Shown: one piece after another, positions 1 through 5,330 of the stretch
Layout: every line of letters starts with the position of its first letter
Position numbering within the stretch: the stretch's first letter is position 1
NCBI GenBank assembly: GCA_023423065.1
Contig: JAFAGC010000064.1
Span: 1 to 5,330 of the forward strand
Length of the DNA: 5,330 bases
Source of the DNA: Pseudomonadota bacterium
GTDB taxonomy: Bacteria; Pseudomonadota; Gammaproteobacteria; Steroidobacterales; Steroidobacteraceae
Direction of reading: 5' to 3'
Made by a program: the position numbers and the translations under genes
Notes under the pieces: model-generated
Database searches by the model: none
What the model was told of the DNA's origin: nothing
The model's input: the letters and a program-made list of their open reading frames with translations, nothing else

Positions 1-1
1 G

Positions 2-1036
2 CGGGCTGGGTGCCTCATTCATCCGCGCGCCCGCGCCCCCCCCCGCGGCCTCGGCCGCAGCCGCGGCTCGTGGCTGCTCAAGTACAGCGCGGTCGAAGGC
101 TATCTCCCGCTGCGCGAGGCGCTCGCGACGCGTATCGCGCGGCTCGGCATCGACGTGCCCGCCGACCAGATCGTCACCACCGCGGGCGCGACGCAGGCCA
201 TCGACCTCGTCGCGCGGCGATTCCTCGCGCCCGGCGACACGGTGCTGGTCGAGGATCCCGCGTGGTTCGTGATGTTCGCGCGCTTCGCGGCGTTCGGCGC
301 GCGCATCGTCGGTGTGCCGCGCGGCATGAACGGTCCGGACATCGCCGCGCTCGAAAGCCTGCTCGAACGCGAGAAGCCCAAGCTCTTCATCCTCAACTCG
401 GTGCTCCACAATCCCACGGGCTCGTGCATGAGCACCGAGGTGGCGACACGTGTCGTCGAGCTCGCCGCGCGTCACGGTTTCATGATTCTCGAGGACGACA
501 TATACGGCGACCTGCAGGGCAAACACGCGGTGCGCCTCGCGAGCCTGGACGACGGCCGGCACGTGATCTACGTCGGCGGTTTCTCGAAGACCCTCGCGGC
601 GAACTTGCGCGTCGGCTTCGTCGCCGCGCATCCCGTGCTGGCGCGCGAGCTGCGCGACATCAAGGCGCTCACGGGGTTGTCATCGAGCGAACTGTGCGAA
701 CGCGTGGTCGCACGGATCATCATGGAGCGCGCGTACGAACGCATGCTCGAAAAGCTGCGTACCCGCGTGGACGAGTGTCGCGAGCGCACCGCCGAGGCGC
801 TCATCCGCATGGGCGCGCGGATCGCCGGCCCGCCGACGGGCGGCATGTACCTCTGGGCGGACTTCGGCCGCGACACCAACGAGATCACGGCCGCGGGCAG
901 CCGCGAAGGCGTGTTGTGCGCGCCCGGCAGCCTGTTCTCGCCCACCCAGTTGCCGAGCACCTGGATGCGCGTGGCGGCCGCGACCTGCCTCAACGAAACG
1001 GCCATGAAATTCCTGCAGCGCGCCGTGCATCGTTAG
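2..1036 (+). CDS. PLP-dependent aminotransferase domain, probable C-terminal part of a MocR/GntR-type regulator (5' partial)
   Basis: The frame is open from the window edge to TAG at 1034-1036, so the N-terminus is missing. Fold-type I aminotransferase landmarks appear in order: a KYSAVEGYLPLREAL segment (about 84-130) matching the family's 'YGDPxGYxPLR' region; HNPTG with the PLP-contacting Asn (410-412); EDDIYGD with the Asp that pairs with the PLP pyridine nitrogen and the Tyr (491-511); GGFSKTL with the Schiff-base Lys at 587-589; NLRVGF just after; and STWMR with the substrate-carboxylate Arg at 968-970. The VEDPAWFVMFARFAAFGARIVGVP and YVGGFSKTLAANLRVGF wording resembles MocR regulators, which carry a GntR winged-helix domain ahead of this domain. 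That helix-turn-helix would lie upstream of the window, so a free-standing aminotransferase is not excluded. Internal start codons such as 155 are unlikely because conserved sequence precedes them. The first ~20 codons look unlike the family and may be in the wrong frame (see the C run at 36-44). Alanine codons are mostly GCG. Confidence 0.85.
   Translation, partial: RAGCLIHPRARAPPRGLGRSRGSWLLKYSAVEGYLPLREALATRIARLGIDVPADQIVTTAGATQAIDLVARRFLAPGDTVLVEDPAWFVMFARFAAFGARIVGVPRGMNGPDIAALESLLEREKPKLFILNSVLHNPTGSCMSTEVATRVVELAARHGFMILEDDIYGDLQGKHAVRLASLDDGRHVIYVGGFSKTLAANLRVGFVAAHPVLARELRDIKALTGLSSSELCERVVARIIMERAYERMLEKLRTRVDECRERTAEALIRMGARIAGPPTGGMYLWADFGRDTNEITAAGSREGVLCAPGSLFSPTQLPSTWMRVAAATCLNETAMKFLQRAVHR
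36..44. repeat. Run of nine C within the truncated aminotransferase gene
   Basis: A homopolymer of nine C sits upstream of the first clearly conserved aminotransferase residues. Upstream of it, frame 2 reads an unconvincing RAGCLIHPRARAPP, whereas frame 3 reads GLGASFIRAP, which looks more protein-like. A one-base length error or a real slippage site is possible here. Confidence 0.5.
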
Positions 1037-1089
1037 GTTTCGCTGTCGGTTGAACGCGGGGCTGGCGGCGGCAGCATCCTCGGCGCAAC

Positions 1090-1096
1090 GGAGGGG
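1090..1096 (+). promoter_or_regulatory. Ribosome binding site of the SDR gene
   Basis: GGAGGGG lies a few bases upstream of ATG 1100. This is a strong Shine-Dalgarno match and fixes the SDR start. The 63 bp between the aminotransferase stop and this ATG show no other clear signal. Confidence 0.75.
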
Positions 1097-1099
1097 ACC

Positions 1100-2020
1100 A
1101 TGAAAGATCTCGCGGGCAAGGTGGCATTCATCACCGGCGGTGGCAGCGGCGTCGCGCTGGGCCAGGCCAAGGCGTTCGCGGCGGAAGGGGTGAGGGTGGT
1201 GATCGCCGACATCCGCCGCGACCATCTCGACCAGGCACTGGCCTGGTTCCGCGAAAAGAACCTGCCGGTGCACGGCATCGAGCTCGACATCACGGATCGC
1301 AAGGCCTACGCGGCCGCGGCCGACGAGGCCGAGAAGGTCTTCGGGCCCGTGCAGATCCTGTGCAACACGGCGGGCGTCAGCCAGTTCGGCCCGGTGCAGC
1401 AGGCGACGTACGACGACTGGGACTGGCAGATGTCCGTCAACCTGGGCGGCGTCATCAACGGCGTGCAGACCTTCGTGCCGCGCATGCTGAAGCACGGCAA
1501 CGAATCGCACATCGTGATCACGGCGTCGATGGCCGGATTCCTGCCGTTGCCGGGCTGCGCTATCTACTGCACCACCAAGTTCGCCGTGCGCGGGCTGGCC
1601 GAGTGCCTGCAGCTCGATCTCGCGCCGCACGGGATCGGTGTTTCGGTGCTGTGCCCGGGCGCCGTCAACACCAACATCCACGAAGCCGTGCTCACGCGTC
1701 CCAAGCACCTCTCGAACACGGGCTATTACGGTGCGGACCCGGCGATCATGAAGAGCCTCAAGGAAGTCATTTCGCCCGGATACGACCCGGTCGAGCTCGG
1801 CGAGATCGTGGTGCGTGCGGTGAAGGCGAACCAGCTGTACGTCATTCCGTACGCCGAGTTCGCGGGCCCCATGCAGGAACGCCTCGACATGGCGCTCGCG
1901 GTGATCCCCGACCCCAAGGACGATCCCGGCATGGCGGCGCGCGAGGCGGCGATGGCCAGGCGCCGCGCCGAACGCGCTGCCCAGGCGCAGGCACAGGCGG
2001 CGCCGGCGCAAAAAAGCTAG
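1100..2020 (+). CDS. Classical short-chain dehydrogenase/reductase (SDR), NAD(P)-dependent
   Basis: This is a complete 306-residue cytoplasmic oxidoreductase with a Rossmann fold. The N-terminal cofactor motif is T12-GGGSGVALG; the third glycine of TGxxxGxG is replaced by Ala19. Asp37 at the end of the second beta strand (VVIAD) suggests NAD(H) preference. N89-T-A-G matches the NNAG structural motif. The catalytic tetrad is Asn114, Ser143, Tyr156 and Lys160 (YCTTK), followed by CPGAVNT (185-191), the usual PG motif. The protein is longer than the typical 250-280 residues: there is an extended substrate-loop region after 191 and an Ala/Arg/Gln-rich tail (278-306). The substrate cannot be told from sequence; related SDRs act on alcohols, hydroxysteroids and other carbonyls. 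The start is supported by a strong ribosome binding site and by MKDLAGKVAFITGG, a normal SDR beginning. The gene lies in the same direction as its neighbours, 63 bp after the aminotransferase gene, so co-transcription with it is possible. Confidence 0.93.
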   Translation: MKDLAGKVAFITGGGSGVALGQAKAFAAEGVRVVIADIRRDHLDQALAWFREKNLPVHGIELDITDRKAYAAAADEAEKVFGPVQILCNTAGVSQFGPVQQATYDDWDWQMSVNLGGVINGVQTFVPRMLKHGNESHIVITASMAGFLPLPGCAIYCTTKFAVRGLAECLQLDLAPHGIGVSVLCPGAVNTNIHEAVLTRPKHLSNTGYYGADPAIMKSLKEVISPGYDPVELGEIVVRAVKANQLYVIPYAEFAGPMQERLDMALAVIPDPKDDPGMAAREAAMARRRAERAAQAQAQAAPAQKS

Positions 2021-2072
2021 TCGACCAAAGGCCGATCCCTTGCCGACTGGATCAGCCCCATCCGGTTGAGCC

Positions 2073-2078
2073 TACAAT
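2073..2078 (+). promoter_or_regulatory. Possible sigma-70 -10 box for the transporter operon
   Basis: TACAAT matches TATAAT at five of six positions and sits 57 bp before the solute-binding protein ATG, in a locally AT-richer patch. No good -35 element is found at 16-18 bp spacing (TTGCCG at 2040 is 27 bp away), so the call is weak or would need an activator. Confidence 0.35.
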
Positions 2079-2122
2079 AGCCCGCAAAGCGCCCGGCCCA
2101 TCCGGCGGCCGTCGCAAACAAC

Positions 2123-2128
2123 AAGGGG
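2123..2128 (+). promoter_or_regulatory. Ribosome binding site of the solute-binding protein gene
   Basis: AAGGGG lies six bases upstream of ATG 2135. It supports this start, as does the signal peptide that follows directly. Confidence 0.6.
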
Positions 2129-2134
2129 CCTGTC

Positions 2135-3379
2135 ATGACTTCGGCTTACGCACGACGTTTGTTAGTCCTTTCCTGCAGCACCATCCTGACGCTCGCGGCC
2201 TGTTCGAAGAAGGAAGACGAAGCTCCGAAGGCCGACGACATGATGATGGCCTCGACCGCGCTCGAAGGTCAGCTCGACATCGTCGCGTGGCCCGGCTACA
2301 TCGAGCGCGGTGAAAACGACACCGCCTACGACTGGGTCACGGCGTTCGAGGCGGCGACCGGCTGCAAGGTGAACGTGAAGATCGCGGCGACCTCCGACGA
2401 GATGGTGGCGCTGATGGCGAGTGGCGCTCCGCAACCGAGTCCGCCCGGCGATGCGTCGTGGCCGCCGCCGGGCAATGCTCCCTACGATCTCGTCACCGCG
2501 TCGGGCGACGCATCCCTGCGCCTGATCCGCGGTGGCACGGTGCAGCCCATCGGCATCGAACGCATTCCGAGTTACGAAACGATCGATCCGCGCCTGCAGC
2601 AGGCGGCGTGGCACTACGTCGACGGCAAACACTACGGCGTTCCCTACCAGTGGGGCCCGAACGTGCTCATGTACAACACTGAGACGTTCAAGACTGCGCC
2701 GACTTCGTGGTCCGTGGTGTTCGAGCCGCAGAAACTGCCGGACGGCAAACCCAACAAGGGACGCGTGCAGGCCTACGACGGGCCTATCTACATCGCCGAC
2801 GCGGCGCTGTATCTCATGACGAAGAAGCCGGAGCTCGGCATCAAGGATCCCTACGAGCTCAGCGAAGCGCAATACACCGAAGTGCTGCAGGTGCTGCGCA
2901 CGCAGCGTCCGCTGATCCAGCGTTACTGGCACGACGCGAACGTGCAGGTCCAGGACTTCCAGAACGAAGGGGTCGTGGCCTCGGGATCCTGGCCCTTCCA
3001 GGTGAACACGCTGCTCGCGAACAAGGCGCCCGTGTCGAGCACCGTGCCGGCCGAAGGCGCGACCGGCTGGGCCGATACGACGATGCTCGCGACGGGCGCG
3101 CGGCATCCGAACTGCGCGTACAAGTGGCTCGAGTGGTCGATCTCGCCGAAAGTGCAGGGAGACCTCGCCGCCTGGTTCGGCTCCAACCCGGTGGTGCCGA
3201 CGGCCTGCGAGAACAACGCGTTGCTCGGTCCCGACGGCTGCCGGAAGAACGGCTTCGAGAACTTCGAGAAGATCAGGTTCTGGCGCACGCCCGAAGCGAA
3301 GTGCGCTTCCCACCCGGACGGTTGCGTGCCCTACAGCCGCTGGGTCACCGACTACCCGGCGATCATGGGAGGCAGGTAG
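2135..3379 (+). CDS. ydcS: YdcS-like ABC transporter solute-binding lipoprotein (spermidine/putrescine type)
   Basis: This 414-residue periplasmic binding protein captures a substrate, probably a polyamine or related compound, for the ATPase and permease encoded downstream. The N-terminus has a basic start (ARR), a hydrophobic core and lipobox L20-A-A-C23, so it should be lipid-anchored; Ser at +2 fits outer-membrane sorting. The mature part follows E. coli YdcS closely as I recall it: LDIVAWPGYIERGE (47-60), TSDEMVALM (86-94), YDLVTASGDASLRLI (117 on), PYQWGPNVLMYNT, GRVQAYDGPIYIADAAL, EGVVASGSWPFQVN, TGWADTTML, VQGDLAAWFGSNPVVP and a YSRWVTDYPAIMGGR end. Differences are a Pro/Gly-rich insert at residues 98-116 and two extra cysteines (390, 397) besides 77, 327, 358 and 369, giving six non-lipid Cys and possible disulfides. 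The insert and lipobox explain the greater length than E. coli YdcS (about 381). E. coli YdcS has also been reported to have polyhydroxybutyrate synthase activity; nothing here tests that. Confidence 0.92.
   Translation: MTSAYARRLLVLSCSTILTLAACSKKEDEAPKADDMMMASTALEGQLDIVAWPGYIERGENDTAYDWVTAFEAATGCKVNVKIAATSDEMVALMASGAPQPSPPGDASWPPPGNAPYDLVTASGDASLRLIRGGTVQPIGIERIPSYETIDPRLQQAAWHYVDGKHYGVPYQWGPNVLMYNTETFKTAPTSWSVVFEPQKLPDGKPNKGRVQAYDGPIYIADAALYLMTKKPELGIKDPYELSEAQYTEVLQVLRTQRPLIQRYWHDANVQVQDFQNEGVVASGSWPFQVNTLLANKAPVSSTVPAEGATGWADTTMLATGARHPNCAYKWLEWSISPKVQGDLAAWFGSNPVVPTACENNALLGPDGCRKNGFENFEKIRFWRTPEAKCASHPDGCVPYSRWVTDYPAIMGGR
2426..2482 (+). other. Pro/Gly-rich insert within the YdcS-like protein
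   Basis: Residues 98-116 (APQPSPPGDASWPPPGNAP) fall between EMVALMASG and YDLVTASGDASLRLI. In E. coli YdcS as I recall it these two conserved blocks are joined by only two or three residues (TKGG). The insert keeps the reading frame (57 nt) and probably forms a surface loop. Confidence 0.65.
2441..2479 (+). repeat. Imperfect 24-nt tandem duplication inside the insert
   Basis: PPGDA (2441-2455) and PPGNA (2465-2479) repeat with a period of eight codons; 12 of 15 bases match. This suggests the insert grew by local duplication. The copy is short and in GC-rich sequence, so chance similarity is possible. Confidence 0.4.
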
Positions 3380-3391
3380 TCAGGCCGTGCC

Positions 3392-4450
3392 GTGACCGCG
3401 GCCATCGAGTTCCGCGGGGTCTCGCGCATCTACGGAGATGTGCGCGCGGTCGATGACGTGAGTTTTTCGGTCGAGCCCGGCGAGTTCTTCGCCATGCTCG
3501 GCCCGTCGGGCTCGGGCAAGACCACGTGCCTCAGGCTCGTGGCCGGTTTCGAGGCGCCGGACCGCGGGCACGTGCTGCTCGACGGGCAGGACGTCACGGA
3601 CGTCCCGCCGTACGAGCGCAACGTCAACACGGTTTTCCAGGATTACGCGCTGTTCCCGCACATGACCGTGCTCGACAACGTCGCGTACGGACCGCGCATG
3701 CGCGGAGTCGGAAAGGGCGAGCGCCAGGCGCGGGCGCGCGAAATGCTCGAACTCGTCCAGCTCGGCCCATTGTCGGGACGCCGGCCGGCGCAGCTGTCGG
3801 GCGGACAGCGGCAACGCGTCGCGCTCGCGCGCGCGCTGATCAATCGCCCGAAGGTGCTGTTGCTGGACGAGCCGCTCGGCGCGCTCGACCTGAAGCTCCG
3901 CGAGGAGATGCAGATCGAGCTCAAGGGCCTGCAGAAGAAGCTGGGCATCACGTTCGTCTATGTCACGCACGACCAGGGCGAGGCGCTGTCCATGTCGGAC
4001 CGTGTGGCGGTGATGAGCGAGGGGCGCATCGCCCAGCTCGGCACGCCGCGCGAGATCTATTTCGACCCGTCCTCGGAGTTCGTCGCCCAGTTCGTCGGCC
4101 GCTCCAACCTGCTGCCGATCGAATGCGTGTCGCGCGAGGGCGGCATCACCGCGCTCTTGGACGGCCAGCCGCTCTCCGGCGTCGCCACGCCCCGGACCGG
4201 CCCGGCGCGGATGGCGATCCGCTTCGAATGCGTGCGGCTCGCCGGCGCCGACGAGCCGGCCCACGGCGCCTGCAGCGTGGCGGGCAAGGTCGAGGACGTG
4301 CTGTTCCTCGGCAATGCGCTGGAAGTGAACGTGCGCTGCGGCGGCCTGAACATCATCGCCGCGGTTCCGGCGGCCGGGGAGGGCTATCCCCTCGGGCGGG
4401 AGGTGCGTGTCCTTTTCGACGCCAGCAACGCGACGGTGTTCCATGGCTGA
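3392..4450 (+). CDS. ydcT: ABC transporter ATP-binding protein, YdcT/PotA-like
   Basis: This 352-residue cytoplasmic ATPase energises uptake by the neighbouring permease. All motifs are intact: Walker A GPSGSGKTT (37-45), Q-loop Gln83 in NTVFQDYALFPHM, signature LSGGQ (135-139), Walker B VLLLDEP (155-161), D-loop LGALD (162-166) and switch His193 in YVTHDQGEALSMSDRVAV. A TOBE-type regulatory region follows from about residue 240. The GTG start lies 12 bp after the solute-binding protein stop; the nearest GGAGG (3368-3372) is too far away to be a good ribosome binding site, but the start is supported by end-to-end agreement with E. coli YdcT (VSR-YGDVRAVD near the N-terminus), and translation is probably coupled. 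The first ~200 residues are clearly YdcT-like, whereas the part from EIYFDPSSEFVAQFVGRSNLLP onward departs from YdcT and uses different codons (alanine GCG 14 to GCC 3 before, about 8 to 10 after). Confidence 0.93.
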   Translation: MTAAIEFRGVSRIYGDVRAVDDVSFSVEPGEFFAMLGPSGSGKTTCLRLVAGFEAPDRGHVLLDGQDVTDVPPYERNVNTVFQDYALFPHMTVLDNVAYGPRMRGVGKGERQARAREMLELVQLGPLSGRRPAQLSGGQRQRVALARALINRPKVLLLDEPLGALDLKLREEMQIELKGLQKKLGITFVYVTHDQGEALSMSDRVAVMSEGRIAQLGTPREIYFDPSSEFVAQFVGRSNLLPIECVSREGGITALLDGQPLSGVATPRTGPARMAIRFECVRLAGADEPAHGACSVAGKVEDVLFLGNALEVNVRCGGLNIIAAVPAAGEGYPLGREVRVLFDASNATVFHG

Positions 4451-5330
4451 CATCGCCTCCGACATGCCGATGTCCGCCGCCAGCCCGCTCCGCTTCCGCA
4501 GCTTCAGCCCGCTGGGCTGGCCGGTCTATGCCTGGTTCATCGCCCTGGTGCTGGTGCCCAATCTGCTGCTGATCGGGGCGAGCTTCCTGCGCACCTCGAA
4601 CGGGCTGATCGTGTTCGATCCCAGCATCGCCAGCTATGTGCGGCTGTGGAAGTCGTCGAGCTTCCAGTTCCTGCTGCTGAAGACGCTCGCCACCAGCTTC
4701 GGCGCCGCCGCCATCGGCTGCCTCATCGCCTATCCGATGGCCTATTACGCCGCGCGGGTGGTGCAGAAGAACCGTTCCGTCATCGTGCTGCTGGTGATCA
4801 TCCCGCTCTGGATCAGCCTGCTGATGCGCGTCTTCGCCTGGCGGATGATCCTCGGGCAGAACGGCGTGCTGAACTCGTTCCTGGTCGGCAGCGGCATGCT
4901 GGAACAGCCGAGCGAGGCCTTCCTCTACACCGGCTTCTCGGTGCTGCTGACCTACACATACATCTCCATTCCGTTCTGCTTCGTCGCGATCTTCACGGCG
5001 CTGGAGAAGATCCCGCATTCGCTGATCGAGGCCTCGCAGGACAGCGGCGCCTCCTCCTGGCAGACCTTCCGCCATGTCGTGTGGCCGCTGTCGCGGCCGA
5101 GCGTCGCCATCGGCTTCTCGCTCGCCTTCCTGATGACGGTCGGCGACTACATCACCCCCTCCATGGTCGGCGGCATCGACGGCACGATGATCGGCATGGT
5201 GATCGCCTCGCAGTTCGGCATCGCCAATAACTGGCCCTACGGGTCGGCCATCGCCGTCTGCCTGATGCTGAGCGTCGGCATCGTGCTCGCCCTCGTCATG
5301 TGGGCCGGCCAGACCAAGGGCGTGCTGATG
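4443..5330 (+). CDS. ABC transporter permease, PotB type (3' end outside the window)
   Basis: The frame is open from ATG 4443 to the window end, giving 296 residues without a stop. The start overlaps the ATPase stop by 8 bp (ATGGCTGA), typical of translational coupling; no ribosome binding site is visible, and Met8 and Met10 are alternative starts. The protein has six hydrophobic segments near residues 28-48, 76-101, 112-131, 161-187, 219-236 and 269-288, and the BPD-permease EAA loop that docks on the ATPase: E196-A-S-x3-G202-A ... F209 ... P215. Since all six segments are present, only a short C-terminus should be missing. Features such as AYPMAYYAARV, PLWISLLMRVFAWRMILGQNGVLN, GDYITPSMVGG and ASQFGIANNWPYGSA match the PotB branch of spermidine/putrescine permeases. 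Its expected partner, a PotC/YdcV-type permease, should follow. Alanine codons are GCC 25, GCG 4, GCT 1, opposite to upstream genes. Confidence 0.9.
   Translation, partial: MADIASDMPMSAASPLRFRSFSPLGWPVYAWFIALVLVPNLLLIGASFLRTSNGLIVFDPSIASYVRLWKSSSFQFLLLKTLATSFGAAAIGCLIAYPMAYYAARVVQKNRSVIVLLVIIPLWISLLMRVFAWRMILGQNGVLNSFLVGSGMLEQPSEAFLYTGFSVLLTYTYISIPFCFVAIFTALEKIPHSLIEASQDSGASSWQTFRHVVWPLSRPSVAIGFSLAFLMTVGDYITPSMVGGIDGTMIGMVIASQFGIANNWPYGSAIAVCLMLSVGIVLALVMWAGQTKGVLM

Larger units (their letters stand above)
2021..2134 (+). other. Intergenic region before the transporter operon
   Basis: These 114 bp separate the SDR stop from the solute-binding protein start and are the largest gap in the window. 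They contain a -10-like hexamer and a ribosome binding site. A short GATCC/GGATC inverted repeat (2034-2038 and 2049-2053, 10-base loop) is present but has no U tract, so I do not call a terminator. The transporter operon may therefore have its own promoter. Confidence 0.5.

Noticed and set aside
10..1053. Alternative + strand frame over the aminotransferase region
   Set aside because: The product is an Arg-rich low-complexity string, typical of an off-frame reading; PLP-enzyme motifs are all in the other frame.
680..2011. Long open frame on the - strand (443 codons) opposite the aminotransferase and SDR genes
   Set aside because: It is Arg/His/Ala-rich with no recognisable domain and lies antisense to two well-supported genes; long antisense frames are expected in GC-rich DNA.
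2010..2015. Six-A run at the end of the SDR gene as a programmed slippage site
   Set aside because: It is two codons from the stop, there is no downstream structure, and the in-frame reading ends normally.
2034..2053. GATCC/GGATC inverted repeat after the SDR gene as a terminator
   Set aside because: The stem is only five base pairs, the loop is ten bases and no T tract follows.
2162..3313. Long open frame on the - strand opposite the solute-binding protein gene
   Set aside because: Arg/Val/His-rich composition and no motifs; the + strand frame has full-length family similarity and a signal peptide.
3380..4465. Long open frame on the - strand covering the whole ATPase gene
   Set aside because: It mirrors the ATPase codons and has no domain; every ABC ATPase motif is on the + strand.
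4646..5230. Short + strand open frame and a - strand frame (4353-5075) within the permease region
   Set aside because: Neither has recognisable motifs; the frame starting at 4443 encodes six membrane segments and the EAA loop.

Overview
The window is a high-GC bacterial segment with all recognisable genes on the + strand, tightly packed and running off both ends. Gene content (a MocR-type aminotransferase, a classical SDR, a lipoprotein solute-binding protein and ABC components close to E. coli YdcS/YdcT) points to a Gram-negative proteobacterium. I cannot place it below phylum from sequence alone, and there are no RNA genes, insertion sequences, CRISPR arrays or clear terminators.

Layout: (1) positions 2-1036, the 5'-truncated PLP-dependent aminotransferase domain, most likely the C-terminal part of a MocR/GntR-type transcriptional regulator; (2) 1100-2020, a complete classical short-chain dehydrogenase/reductase with the N-S-Y-K tetrad; (3) an intergenic gap of 114 bp with a plausible -10 box and a ribosome binding site; (4) 2135-3379, a YdcS-like polyamine-type ABC solute-binding lipoprotein; (5) 3392-4450, a YdcT/PotA-like ABC ATPase; (6) 4443 to the window end, a PotB-type inner-membrane permease that overlaps the ATPase by 8 bp and is open at 5330. 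A second permease (YdcV/PotC type) would be expected just outside.

Genes 4-6 form one import operon: a lipoprotein captures a polyamine-like or related organic cation, the permease forms half of the membrane channel, and the ATPase drives uptake. The SDR and the putative MocR regulator upstream may belong to the same catabolic locus, but the gap of 114 bp with a possible promoter makes that an inference.

The most interesting signal is a discontinuity inside the transporter. The solute-binding protein and the first ~200 residues of the ATPase follow the YdcS/YdcT pattern and prefer GCG for alanine. The C-terminal part of the ATPase and the permease have different codon preferences (permease alanine GCC 25, GCG 4) and look PotB-like, not YdcU-like. 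This is either a natural mosaic operon or an assembly chimera joined in the conserved ATPase core. I see no convincing wholly undescribed system here.
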